Source: Altererythrobacter sp. Root672 (lineage in GTDB: Bacteria > Pseudomonadota > Alphaproteobacteria > Sphingomonadales > Sphingomonadaceae). From it: a stretch of DNA of 64,000 nt. A program made the translations under genes and the position numbers. The first letter of the stretch is position 1; each line of letters starts with the position of its first letter. Positions 6,725 to 14,534 of this stretch are shown here, piece by piece. Location of the stretch: positions 186,256-250,255 of the forward strand of contig NZ_LMHH01000003.1 in the NCBI RefSeq assembly GCF_001427865.1, written 5' to 3'. Under the pieces are notes generated by a model. The model was not told the DNA's origin. It searched no databases and saw only the letters and a list, made by a program, of their open reading frames with translations.

Positions 6725-7174
6725 TCAAGTCCGGGGCCCGCCGGCAGCCTCCGCGAAACCCGGCTCAAGCGTGTAGTCGGGCACACCGCGCCACACGAAT
6801 AGCGGCCAGAAATAGCGTCTCCACGGCCAGACCAGGATGGCGTTGAACACGATGCTCAGGGCGCCGAAGGTCCATTCGACCGCGCCGGTATCGAGCACGA
6901 AGTTCCAGTAGATGATGACGATGTTGAGCGGGACCAGCGCCAGGATGGTCAGCGGGATCGCGCGGTTCAGCAGCATGGTCACGCCGAGCACGACCTCGAT
7001 CACCTTGATCCAGTCGAACAGCCCGCTCGCCATCAGCGCCTTGGTGAAGGCGATCGCGGCGGGCTCGTCACCCAGCGGCTGGATGTCCGGCCACAGGAAA
7101 TGCATCAGCCCGGAGAACAGCCACCAGCTGCCGAACACCACGCGGCTGGCGTGGTAGGTCCATTTGAATACCAT
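6725..7174 (-). CDS. DoxX-like membrane protein (149 aa)
   Basis: Four predicted membrane helices: ASRVVFGSWWLFSGLMHFLW, a second around WIKVIEVVLGVTMLL, a third at LTILALVPLNIVIIYWNF, and a fourth at TFGALSIVFNAILVWPW. The size and helix pattern fit the DoxX/DoxD-like superfamily, often linked to respiratory or redox partners. It follows the secreted protein at 7191-8234 by 16 bases, so the two form an operon at the edge of catabolic region I. Its function here is not evident from sequence. Confidence 0.6.
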   Translation of the reverse strand: MVFKWTYHASRVVFGSWWLFSGLMHFLWPDIQPLGDEPAAIAFTKALMASGLFDWIKVIEVVLGVTMLLNRAIPLTILALVPLNIVIIYWNFVLDTGAVEWTFGALSIVFNAILVWPWRRYFWPLFVWRGVPDYTLEPGFAEAAGGPRT

Positions 7175-7190
7175 TGTAGCCTTTCAGGAA

Positions 7191-8234
7191 TTAGCCGGGC
7201 GGGACAGCGATCTCAGGAGGCCCCGGAGCCTCTTCTCCCTGGGCGCTCCACTTCGCCTGCCGCTGCGCTTCGAAGCGCGGGCTGGTCGAGGTGATGTAGC
7301 CGCGGATCTGTACGTTGCCTTCGTGGCAGGCGTATTCGTAGAACTCGTAAGCCGGATTGCGGCGCCAGGGGATGTCGATCTTGTAGGCCGAGGTCAGCAT
7401 GACCGGGTCCTCGATCCAGGCCTCATAGCGGATCTGGTCGGGCCCGACGGGCGTGAGCCGCTCGATGACCTTCATCTTGTCGCTGTTCGGGGCCGGGCCG
7501 TTGGAGATGCCGGGGGTGAAGTTGGTGGTCTCGATGACCAGCGTGTCACCGTCCCAGTGCCCACGCGAATAGCCGAGATAGTCGGTGACTTCGGGCGGCG
7601 GGGCGGCGCGGCCGTCGAGGTAGACCTTGCGGGTCTCGTGGATCATCTCGAGCCCGATCACCACCAGGCCGGGGCTCTGCATCACGCGGATGCCCATGTT
7701 GTAGGCGCCGGTGAGCATTGAGGAGGGCATGCCGCGCGTCAGGCAGCGGTCGAACACGCCGAAGTCGCTGATCTTGTCGAACACCACGGTGTTCCACGAG
7801 GTCTTCACCCCCGCGGCGGCGCGCTTGCCTTCCTCGGTCAGCGGCGGATAGCGGCCGTTGGCAGGTTCGACGATCATCGAGGTCTGCCACAATGGGCGGC
7901 CGTCCTCGCGCCAGTGGCCCATGCCGAGGATGCCGACGCGATCCTGCGCTGCTTCCAGGCCGATACGCTGCTCTGCGGCGCCGAGGCGTTCCTGGTACTC
8001 TTCCTCGGTCCATTCGGTGCGGCTGCCGAGGTCGGCGGGCCGCTCGCGCGGGGTCGCCGCCATGTAGTCGACCGGCCACTGGCCGCGCAGGTCCGGATCG
8101 CCCCACGCGGTGCGCGCGACCTTCCAGCCCGCGGGCGGAGCCGGATAGTCCTTGGCCGACGGGACCGGGTCCTCGGCGAAAGCAGGCACAGCGAATAACA
8201 AGGGCAATGCGGCGGCTAACAGGCGCAGCTTCAT
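7191..8234 (-). CDS. secreted hypothetical protein (347 aa)
   Basis: A Sec signal peptide is clear (MKLRLLAAALPLLFAVPAFA, cleavage after AFA), so it is periplasmic. The mature part contains DLRGQWPVDYMAATPRERP near the N-terminus and SRGHWDGDTLVIETTNFTPG near residue 230. This W-[DE]-G-D-T-L-V pattern belongs to a large uncharacterised secreted family common in sphingomonads and Acidobacteria (recalled, not searched). It heads an operon with the DoxX-like gene and lies next to the stilbene-cleavage-type oxygenase, so a link to aromatic catabolism is plausible but unproven. Confidence 0.6.
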   Translation of the reverse strand: MKLRLLAAALPLLFAVPAFAEDPVPSAKDYPAPPAGWKVARTAWGDPDLRGQWPVDYMAATPRERPADLGSRTEWTEEEYQERLGAAEQRIGLEAAQDRVGILGMGHWREDGRPLWQTSMIVEPANGRYPPLTEEGKRAAAGVKTSWNTVVFDKISDFGVFDRCLTRGMPSSMLTGAYNMGIRVMQSPGLVVIGLEMIHETRKVYLDGRAAPPPEVTDYLGYSRGHWDGDTLVIETTNFTPGISNGPAPNSDKMKVIERLTPVGPDQIRYEAWIEDPVMLTSAYKIDIPWRRNPAYEFYEYACHEGNVQIRGYITSTSPRFEAQRQAKWSAQGEEAPGPPEIAVPPG

Positions 8235-8399
8235 CGTCTCTCTCCCCTATTTTTAAGGAGAGTATGACGCAGAAACCGGCGCATGCAACAGCGATGCACG
8301 CCGTTGCCGCAAGTCACCGGTGGCTAAATACTTGGCGCTACCGGTCAGCCATCCGTATCGCACCCAAGCTAGACCACCCGTTCAAAATACGGGGGAGTT

Positions 8400-8534
8400 A
8401 TGGTCTATAAAGGTACAGCCGCTCGGGCGGCGCAGACCCCTACGGTCTGCCGCTTCCGAGACCGCTTCAGGCGCGTGGCCATCGGCAGTCTCGGCATTGT
8501 TCTTGTCAGTACGCTGCTCAAGCTCTTGAGCTGA
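8400..8534 (+). CDS. possible small membrane protein (44 aa)
   Basis: MVYKGTAARAAQTPTVCRF, a basic stretch (RDRFRRV), then one hydrophobic helix (AIGSLGIVLVSTLLKLLS). A GGGGGAG lies only about 2 bases before the ATG, which is close for a Shine-Dalgarno. It sits in the gap between two minus-strand genes. The composition (basic, then transmembrane) is what a small single-pass protein would look like, but the evidence is thin. Confidence 0.3.
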   Translation: MVYKGTAARAAQTPTVCRFRDRFRRVAIGSLGIVLVSTLLKLLS

Positions 8535-8535
8535 T

Positions 8536-10023
8536 TCAGCCCTTCAGCTTGCTCTGGTCGAGCCGCTCGCGGCCGACCCACGAACCGTGGACCTGGCTGC
8601 GCAGGGCGAGGCCGGTCTTCACCTTGGCGATCGGGCCCTTCTCGATCTCATCGGCCAAGACCACCCACAGCTCCGACGAATAGTCCTGCGGTGGACCGGC
8701 GCCCGGCGGGCCGTTGGGCACGTCGACCACCGTCAGCAGCCAGCCACCGTGTCCGGCTTCGCTCGAAGGCACGTGCACCGGCTCGCTGATCGCGGCGCCC
8801 GGGGGCACGCCGAGAACGGTCAGGCGGCCATTGCCCGGCTCGATCCGCATCAGCGCGTTGAAGTTGATGCCCACGGGGCCACCCGGCATCGGCGGGCCGC
8901 CTTGCGGGTTCATGCTCAGGTACCAGGCGCGGTTGTAGGGACGGCCCTGGTCGACGTCGGCCAGGCGCGGCAAGTCACCCGGAGGGCCGAGCGGACGCTC
9001 CTCGATCTGCGGCTCGTCCTTCGACATGTCGACGGTCCAGCGCGTCAAGGCGCCTTGGATCTCGCGCTGGTCGCGGTGGATGCCACCGGCCTCGCGCATG
9101 AAGCTGAAGGCGTTGGTGTCGGTCAGGCACAAGTCGATGTGGACCAGGTCGCCATCGTCATAAGCGTTGACCTCGTGGAACACCGAGACGCCGACCGGGC
9201 CCTTGATCCACTTCATGTCTTCGACCTTGCCGTAGCGCGGCATGATCGCGAGCCAGGATTCCAGGTCCTGCTCGTGCGCCCAGTGCGCGCCGCCGGCCTT
9301 GAGGCGTTCGAGGTTGGCGGTGGTCGGGAAGATCGGCCAGATGGCGTACTTCTCGGTGATCACGAAGTCGTGGATCGTGGCGAGGTAGGGCTGCTTGAAC
9401 CACTGCTCGCTGGTCAGGTTGCCGTCCTTGTCGGCGATGCCATAGGCGATGTCGTCGGTGCACAGGCCGCCGGCTTCGTAGCCGAAGAAGAACATCTCGC
9501 CGGTGGCCGCATCGATGCGCGGGTGGGCGGTGAAGGTCTCCGACTTCATCGCGCCGTAGTAGTCCCACTTGCCCGCGGTCTCGAGCGTGTGCGGATTGAT
9601 CTCGTAGCCGCGCCCGTCTTCCTTGGTCATGAACAGGCGGCCGGCGTGCCACACCGGGGTGGTGTTCGACACGGTACGGTCGACGCCCGCGACGCTGGGA
9701 TCGTCGGTGAACGGGTTGCGATAGCGCCCGAACAGCGCGCGGCGGGCGGTCTTCTCGGCCTGGTAGCGTTCGGTCTCGACCCACTTGATGTCGAAGTCGA
9801 CCGCGCCGCCTTCGATGTTGAAGCGCGCGACCATGCCGTCGGCGTTGAGGGCGATGTCATCCTCGAACATCGGCGCATGGGCGTTGTCCGGCACGGCGCG
9901 GAAGAACGCACCGTCGATCTCGGCCGGGATTTCGCCTTCGACCTCAAGGTCGCGGACGGAAATTTCGGCCCGGCGCGGAAAATTGCTGCCGATGAAGTGA
10001 ATTGTCTGCGGAAAGGCAGTCAT
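8536..10023 (-). CDS. carotenoid-cleavage-like dioxygenase, lignostilbene dioxygenase type (495 aa)
   Basis: This is a non-heme iron enzyme of the carotenoid oxygenase family that splits a C=C double bond with O2, in bacteria typically hydroxystilbenes or related phenylpropanoids into two aldehydes. The four iron-binding histidines are visible: His167 (TAHPRID), His218 (TIHDF), His283 (VFHEVNAY) and His479 (VHGSW). Tyr101 (RYRNPF) and Lys134 (MTKEDG) fall at the same numbers as the residues that grip the 4-hydroxyl of the substrate in lignostilbene dioxygenases LsdA/NOV1. Leu59 replaces their Phe59. No signal peptide, so cytoplasmic. It is divergent from the MarR operon, with an operator between them. 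Confidence 0.88.
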   Translation of the reverse strand: MTAFPQTIHFIGSNFPRRAEISVRDLEVEGEIPAEIDGAFFRAVPDNAHAPMFEDDIALNADGMVARFNIEGGAVDFDIKWVETERYQAEKTARRALFGRYRNPFTDDPSVAGVDRTVSNTTPVWHAGRLFMTKEDGRGYEINPHTLETAGKWDYYGAMKSETFTAHPRIDAATGEMFFFGYEAGGLCTDDIAYGIADKDGNLTSEQWFKQPYLATIHDFVITEKYAIWPIFPTTANLERLKAGGAHWAHEQDLESWLAIMPRYGKVEDMKWIKGPVGVSVFHEVNAYDDGDLVHIDLCLTDTNAFSFMREAGGIHRDQREIQGALTRWTVDMSKDEPQIEERPLGPPGDLPRLADVDQGRPYNRAWYLSMNPQGGPPMPGGPVGINFNALMRIEPGNGRLTVLGVPPGAAISEPVHVPSSEAGHGGWLLTVVDVPNGPPGAGPPQDYSSELWVVLADEIEKGPIAKVKTGLALRSQVHGSWVGRERLDQSKLKG

Positions 10024-10074
10024 GGCCTAGGTACTCTCCCGGTGATTCTGAGCCATAATGGCATGGTGAAATGC

Positions 10075-10090
10075 TAACGCCTGTTATAAT
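10075..10090 (+). promoter_or_regulatory. inverted-repeat operator overlapping a -10 box (site 1)
   Basis: TAAC-GCCT-GTTA at 10075-10086 overlaps TATAAT at 10085-10090, which is placed to serve the marR gene. A second palindrome GCCATAATGGC lies at 10052-10062 between this site and the oxygenase gene. The same TAAC-N4-GTTA pattern recurs at 14494-14505 and 19851-19862 in two other divergent promoters of the region. Autorepression by the MarR protein is inferred. Confidence 0.55.
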
Positions 10091-10138
10091 CGATGGAAAG
10101 GGCGAGCGTCTTTGCGCGCGCTCAAAAGGGGACTGACG

Positions 10139-10651
10139 GTGCTGAAGCGCACGGAGGCGGATACGGAGCAGGCCATCAAGGTCGAGATGCTGCATCAGCT
10201 GCTCAAGCTGACCAATCGCCTGATGGCGCCGTTCTCGACGCATCTCGCGCATCGGTACAAGATCAGCCTCAACGAGTTCCGGATGCTGATGACGATCGGC
10301 GCGCTAGGTCAGACGGCGAGCCATGAGTTGGCCGAAATGACCGGCGTCAACGTGATGAGCGTCTCTCGTGCGGTGTCGACCTTGCAGCGCCATGGCCGGA
10401 TCGAAGTGGTCCGCGACCCGAAGAACCGCCGCCGCAAGTGGCTCACGCTGACCGAAGAAGGCCGGCGACTCTACGAGATCATGCGTCCTCGCAGCGAGCA
10501 GGTGGCGAACTACTTGTTCTCCGATCTTTCCGCTGCGGAGGTCGGCCAGCTCGATACGATCCTGACCCGCCTGATAAACACTCTGGAAGCACAGGATGAC
10601 GGGGGCCGCTCGCTGTTCCTCGAGAAGACCAAGCCCGAGGACGACGAATGA
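10139..10651 (+). CDS. MarR family transcriptional regulator (170 aa)
   Basis: A winged helix is clear: ISLNEFRMLMTIGALG, QTASHELAEMTGVNVMSVSR (recognition helix), then LQRHGRIEVVRDPKNRRRKW (wing) and LTLTEEGRRLYE. MarR proteins are dimers that usually repress nearby catabolic or efflux genes until a phenolic ligand binds. GTG 10139 is preferred over TTG 10112 because AGGGG lies about 8 bases upstream. It is the first gene of a five-gene operon with 4-base overlaps and is divergent from the stilbene-type oxygenase. It is the obvious candidate to bind TAAC-N4-GTTA sites. Confidence 0.9.
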   Translation: MLKRTEADTEQAIKVEMLHQLLKLTNRLMAPFSTHLAHRYKISLNEFRMLMTIGALGQTASHELAEMTGVNVMSVSRAVSTLQRHGRIEVVRDPKNRRRKWLTLTEEGRRLYEIMRPRSEQVANYLFSDLSAAEVGQLDTILTRLINTLEAQDDGGRSLFLEKTKPEDDE

Positions 10652-11079
10652 CCGAAGACGAACGCCGCGCGATCGAGCAGGACTGCGAGCGGCTGATCAA
10701 GCACTACGTGAACTTGAACGACGCCCAGGACTGGCCCGCGGTTGCCGCGCTCTACGCCGAGGACGCGCGCTTCGCCCGGCCGAGCCAGCCGGGCGTGTTC
10801 ATCGAGGGGCGCGAGGCGATCCTCGCCAGTTTCCTCGCTCGTCCGGGCCGGGCGCAGCGGCATGTGATCGCCAACACGGTGGTCGATGTCGAGGACGCCG
10901 ACCACGCGCGGGCGTTCAGCGTGATCGTGCTCTACATGGGCGACGCGGCGGACGATGGCGGCTTGCCGATCCAGGACCCGAAGTCGCCGCTGATCGGCAC
11001 CTTTACCGACAAGCTGGTGCGAACTCGCGACGGCTGGCGTTTCGCGGAAAGAGTGGGCGGGCTAGACTTCCGGCCGTGA
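10648..11079 (+). CDS. NTF2/SnoaL-like protein (143 aa)
   Basis: The pattern LIKHYVNLNDAQDWPAVAAL, YAEDARFARPSQPG, then EGREAILASFLARPG and a C-terminal GWRFAERVG is typical of SnoaL-like polyketide-cyclase/NTF2 folds of about 140 residues. Members act as isomerases, dehydratases or lyases on aromatic compounds. ATG overlaps the marR stop (ATGA), so it is translationally coupled to the regulator. No signal peptide. Its substrate cannot be read from sequence, but the context is phenylpropanoid catabolism. Confidence 0.75.
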   Translation: MTEDERRAIEQDCERLIKHYVNLNDAQDWPAVAALYAEDARFARPSQPGVFIEGREAILASFLARPGRAQRHVIANTVVDVEDADHARAFSVIVLYMGDAADDGGLPIQDPKSPLIGTFTDKLVRTRDGWRFAERVGGLDFRP

Positions 11080-11483
11080 CCGAGCCGACGCTTCTCTCCG
11101 GTGGCAACCCTCAGATCCCCAAGGGCGAGGGCGATGCTCCGGTGAAGGCTTACATTGCCGCGATGCCCGGTTGGAAGAGTGCGGCCGGCAAGCGCCTGGA
11201 TGAACTGGTGGTGCGGACGGTTCCCGGCGTGCAGAAGGCGGTGAAGTGGAACTCGCCGTTCTACGGTATCGAGGGGCAGGGTTGGTTCCTCAGCTTCCAC
11301 TGTTTCAACAAGTACATCAAAGTGACCTTCTTCAAGGGCGGTGCACTCGATCCGCAGCCGCCTGTGGCCTCGAAGGATGCGGCTGTGCGCTATCTCCACA
11401 TTTTCGAGGATGAGCCGGTCGATGAAGCACGCCTGGCCGACTGGATACGCCAGGCTGCAGCGCTGCCAGGCTGGTTGGCCTAG
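11076..11483 (+). CDS. DUF1801 protein (135 aa)
   Basis: VKAYIAAMPGWKSAAGKRLD, EAVKWNSPFYG-like segment (KAVKWNSPFYGIEG), a hydrophobic strand and YIKVTFFKGGALDP are the DUF1801 (YdhG-like) pattern. The function of this fold is unknown; some members resemble iron-sulfur chaperones (frataxin-like fold). It begins with GTG overlapping the preceding stop as GTGA. A second DUF1801 gene sits two genes downstream in the same operon, and a third at 52532-52984. Confidence 0.75.
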   Translation: MTEPTLLSGGNPQIPKGEGDAPVKAYIAAMPGWKSAAGKRLDELVVRTVPGVQKAVKWNSPFYGIEGQGWFLSFHCFNKYIKVTFFKGGALDPQPPVASKDAAVRYLHIFEDEPVDEARLADWIRQAAALPGWLA

Positions 11484-11497
11484 CAAGGCGCCTCGAA

Positions 11498-11890
11498 ATG
11501 TCAGTCAACAACTGCATCCCGGTCGTGCCGAGCGTGGACCTCGAGAAAAGCTTGCGCCTCTGGCGAGATGGGCTGGGATTCACCGAAACCTGGTGGGAAG
11601 CCCACCGCGAGGGCGTGCTGGTCGGCGCCGGCATCAGCAAGGGCCGGATGATGTTCATGCTCAACATACGCGCGGGGACACCGGACAGGCCGGAGGACTA
11701 CGAAGGCGTCCGGTTCTACTGGAACCCCGACGACTTATACGCCTTGCGCGAACACCTTCTCGGGCTCGGATATGCCGTGTCCGACGTCGAGGAACGGGAC
11801 TATGGCCAAGCCGAGTTCTTCATGACCGATGACGACGGGTTCGAGCATTGCTTCGGCGTATCCACATCCCAGACAGGTCAAGACGCATGA
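11498..11890 (+). CDS. VOC superfamily (glyoxalase/bleomycin resistance-like) protein (130 aa)
   Basis: The layout MSVNNCIPVVPSVDLEKSLR, WRDGLGFTETWW, then FYWNPDDLYALREHLLGLGY and AEFFMTDDDGFEHCFG shows the two beta-alpha-beta-beta-beta modules of the vicinal oxygen chelate fold. The C-terminal D-x-D-G-F-E-H-x-F motif supplies a metal ligand Glu/His. Such proteins include glyoxalases, resistance proteins and extradiol dioxygenase relatives; at 130 aa this is a one-domain dimeric type. It is in the marR operon, 14 bases after the DUF1801 gene. Confidence 0.78.
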   Translation: MSVNNCIPVVPSVDLEKSLRLWRDGLGFTETWWEAHREGVLVGAGISKGRMMFMLNIRAGTPDRPEDYEGVRFYWNPDDLYALREHLLGLGYAVSDVEERDYGQAEFFMTDDDGFEHCFGVSTSQTGQDA

Positions 11891-12312
11891 CGACGAGCGT
11901 ACCGGAACAAGCTGAGGACTCCCCTTCCGCGCTGATCGACGCGAAGCTCGCGAGCCTTGGTGACTGGCGCGGCGAGACGCTCGGATACATGCGCAAGCTC
12001 ATCCGCGAGGCCGATCCCGCGGTGGTCGAGCAGGTCAAATGGCGCAAGCCGTCGAATCCCTCGGGCGTGCCGGTGTGGGAGCATGCCGGGATCCTCTGCA
12101 CCGGCGAGGTCTACAAAGGCTACGTCAAGCTGACCTTCGCCAAGGGCGCCGCCGTCGCCGACCCCACGGGCCAGTTTAACGCCAGCCTTGAAGGCAACAC
12201 CCGCCGCGCGATCGACATCCGTGAGGGAGATCAGATCGACGCCGAGGCGTTCAAGGCGCTGGTCCGCGAGGCAGTGCTGCTCAACGTGCAGAAGAAGCCG
12301 AAGGGCGCCTAG
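11887..12312 (+). CDS. DUF1801 protein, second in operon (141 aa)
   Basis: IDAKLASLGDWRGETLGYMR, EQVKWRKPSNPSGVPVWEHA and YVKLTFAKGAAVADP follow the DUF1801 pattern, and the protein is a diverged paralogue of the one at 11076-11483. ATG overlaps the VOC gene stop (ATGA). It is the last gene of the marR operon; its 3' end overlaps the MFS gene on the other strand by 4 bases. Function unknown. Confidence 0.75.
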   Translation: MTTSVPEQAEDSPSALIDAKLASLGDWRGETLGYMRKLIREADPAVVEQVKWRKPSNPSGVPVWEHAGILCTGEVYKGYVKLTFAKGAAVADPTGQFNASLEGNTRRAIDIREGDQIDAEAFKALVREAVLLNVQKKPKGA

Positions 12313-13586
12313 GCCAGCGCGGGAGTCGCTTCTTCCCGCTTGCGCACGGCCAAGGCAGCAGGGACCGCAAGCGCCACCAACGCGCATAGCACGGCCGGCA
12401 CAGCCGCCGCCGCGAGGAAGAACTGCGGCGAGACCTCATTGACCAGCATGACCTGGCCGAGTGGCGGGCCGGCAATCGCGCCGAGCCTTGCCACCAGCAC
12501 GCCCACTCCGACTGCTGAAGACAGCAGTCGCGCCGGGAATAGGTAGGCGCACAGGGCGGGCAGGACCATGCCGCCTGCCGAGGCGCCGCCTACGCCGATC
12601 ATCAGCAGCAGGGTCCAGCGCGAGGCATCGGGTGCCGTCGCTCCGATGGCGAGGAAGCTCAGGGCCATCAACGCGAACATCCCGATCAGCGTCGGCCCCG
12701 CCCGCCAGCGGTCGATCAGCAGGCTGGCGATGACGCCGATGGCGAGGCCGGCAAGTTGCACCACGCCCGCAACTCGCGCCGCGGAGTCGAGCGACAGGCC
12801 CGCTTGCGGCAGCACGGTCGGAAGCCAGGAATTGAGCAGGTAGAGGTTCATCGCGTTGAGCGAGAGCATCGCGGCGAACACCGCGAACGGCAGCAGCCAG
12901 GGCGATTGCAGCAGCGCCAGTTGCGGCAGCTTGCCCTTGGGCTCGGTGCCTTTGCCTTCGGTCTTCGGCGCTCCGCCGGGGAGCACGAAAGCGAGCGTGA
13001 AGGCCAGCAGCGCTGCGGCGATACCGGGCACGATGAACAGGCCCTCCCAGCCGCTGCCCGCAACGATCTGCGGCGCGAACAAGCCCGCCGCGGCCAGGCC
13101 GAGCGGGATGCCGGCGGAGACGACCGCCATCAGCGTCGCGCGGAGCTTCTCGGGCGCGAGCTCGGCGGAGAGCGCGCTCACGTTGGGCAGGCAGGCGCCC
13201 AGGGCGATGCCGGTGATCAAGCGCCAGACGAGGAACTCGGTGGTGGTGCTGGCCGTCGCCGTCGCCAAAGTGGAGGCCGAGACGGCTACGCACCCGAGCA
13301 CGATAAGCGGCCGGCGTCCGAAGCGATCGCCCAGCGGCGCCAGCAACGCGCCACCGACGCCGAGGCCGATCAGTAGCGCCGAGAACACCCAGCCGAAGCT
13401 CGCCGGCGCCAGGCCCAGCGCGCCCTCTAGGCGGGGTACGGCCAGCGCCATCGCGTTGATGTCGAACCCCTCCATCACGAACACGCCGCCCAGCAGCACC
13501 AGCGACAGGACGCGGCGTACCGGCGTCATCGGACTTTCCCCACTCGCTATCGAGCGGGGGGCTGCCTCAGCGGACGACCCTTGCAT
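12309..13586 (-). CDS. MFS transporter, aromatic acid:H+ symporter type (425 aa)
   Basis: Twelve predicted membrane helices, with the MFS signature loop PLGDRFGRRPL between helices 2 and 3 and FDINAMALAVPRL in the first helix (a D-x-x-x-x-x-x-x-P-x-L layout close to the AAHS family of benzoate/protocatechuate porters). It would import an aromatic acid across the inner membrane by proton symport. The start at 13586 has a very strong GGAGGGGAGAG about 8 bases upstream. It lies 3 bases after the NTF2-like gene at 13590, so they form one operon, divergent from the SDR/flavoprotein operon. Confidence 0.85.
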   Translation of the reverse strand: MQGSSAEAAPRSIASGESPMTPVRRVLSLVLLGGVFVMEGFDINAMALAVPRLEGALGLAPASFGWVFSALLIGLGVGGALLAPLGDRFGRRPLIVLGCVAVSASTLATATASTTTEFLVWRLITGIALGACLPNVSALSAELAPEKLRATLMAVVSAGIPLGLAAAGLFAPQIVAGSGWEGLFIVPGIAAALLAFTLAFVLPGGAPKTEGKGTEPKGKLPQLALLQSPWLLPFAVFAAMLSLNAMNLYLLNSWLPTVLPQAGLSLDSAARVAGVVQLAGLAIGVIASLLIDRWRAGPTLIGMFALMALSFLAIGATAPDASRWTLLLMIGVGGASAGGMVLPALCAYLFPARLLSSAVGVGVLVARLGAIAGPPLGQVMLVNEVSPQFFLAAAAVPAVLCALVALAVPAALAVRKREEATPALA

Positions 13587-13589
13587 GTT

Positions 13590-14450
13590 CTAGACTCTCC
13601 CCTCCCACGGGCTCGGCATCTTGTACGGCACCGAATGGAACACCGCCTCGACTTGCTCGATGGCACCGTCCCTGATCTTGAACGCTTCGGCAAGGTAGTA
13701 ACTGTGTGGCCGACGGACCGGGCTTGAGACTTTGGTGCCGTCGGTCAGCTCGTAGTCGCCGACTTTCCCCGCATGATCGATGAACCCGTGGGCGAGGACG
13801 ATGCCACGCTCGATGTCGACCAGCGGGAAGCGGCGGCCGCGCAATTCGTCGTCGTAGCGGTACCAGCCGAGCGCGAACTGCTCTTCGCAGCCGAGCCGCG
13901 CGATGGGCAGGGGGAAGTCAGCGTTGTTGGTCGTCTGCACGCCGTTCTCGACCCGATTGCAATGCGGGTGGAATTTCGTGCGGATGGTCCCGTCGTTGCG
14001 TTCGATGGTTTCGAAGTAGCCATTGGCGATGCGGACCAGTTCCTCGCGTGTCGAGCGCTCCCCTTGCGGCACTTCGGCGAGCATGATCGGCTTGTCCTCG
14101 AACGCCTGGCCGAGGAACGGGAAGCCTTCGTCCTTGTTGCGGGCGACGACGATCTCGACCCCGGCAATCCCCTCGCCCCGGACTTCGAGGCGGATGGCAC
14201 AGGGGCTGGTGGCGTCGGTCTCGGTGACGGAGGTGAACAGCGCCACCTGGCCATGGCTCGCGTCGGCGAAGCGCAAGTCATAGGGGCCGAGCGCAGTCAG
14301 CGTGTTCCACAACCCGTCACCCGGTTCGAGCGCGACGTTGTTCTCGGTATAGTGCAGTCCGCCGACCCATTCGATCTGCCCCGGATCGCCCGCGACGAAG
14401 GCCGAAGTGAACCGGTCCAGGCTCTCGTAAAGTTCTTCGCGAGTGGTCAA
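13590..14450 (-). CDS. tandem NTF2/SnoaL-like protein (286 aa)
   Basis: The protein appears to hold two related halves, each opening with TREEL: TTREELYESLDRFTSAFVAG at the N-terminus and STREELVRIANGYFETIERN near residue 133. The second half continues with a His/Asn-rich stretch FHPHCNRVENGVQTTNN and ends with a typical NTF2-like strand pair around HSYYLAEAFKIRDGAIEQVE. No signal peptide is visible. A TTG start at 14450 is chosen because GGAG lies about 6 bases upstream and no ATG fits; the longer frame to 14891 crosses the SDR gene. It is co-transcribed with the aromatic MFS porter. The duplication is my reading of the sequence. Confidence 0.7.
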   Translation of the reverse strand: MTTREELYESLDRFTSAFVAGDPGQIEWVGGLHYTENNVALEPGDGLWNTLTALGPYDLRFADASHGQVALFTSVTETDATSPCAIRLEVRGEGIAGVEIVVARNKDEGFPFLGQAFEDKPIMLAEVPQGERSTREELVRIANGYFETIERNDGTIRTKFHPHCNRVENGVQTTNNADFPLPIARLGCEEQFALGWYRYDDELRGRRFPLVDIERGIVLAHGFIDHAGKVGDYELTDGTKVSSPVRRPHSYYLAEAFKIRDGAIEQVEAVFHSVPYKMPSPWEGRV

Positions 14451-14493
14451 GACCCTCTCCTTCGCTTGACTTGTGGGGGTGCTAGCTGAAAAG

Positions 14494-14505
14494 TAACGGT
14501 CGTTA
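14494..14505. promoter_or_regulatory. inverted-repeat operator TAAC-N4-GTTA (site 2)
   Basis: TAAC-GGTC-GTTA in the 84-bp gap between the divergent tandem-NTF2/MFS operon and the SDR/flavoprotein operon. Same half-sites and spacer length as at 10075 and 19851. Confidence 0.5.
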
Positions 14506-14534
14506 AAGTCGCGCAGCAAGCGCGGGGAGAGGCA

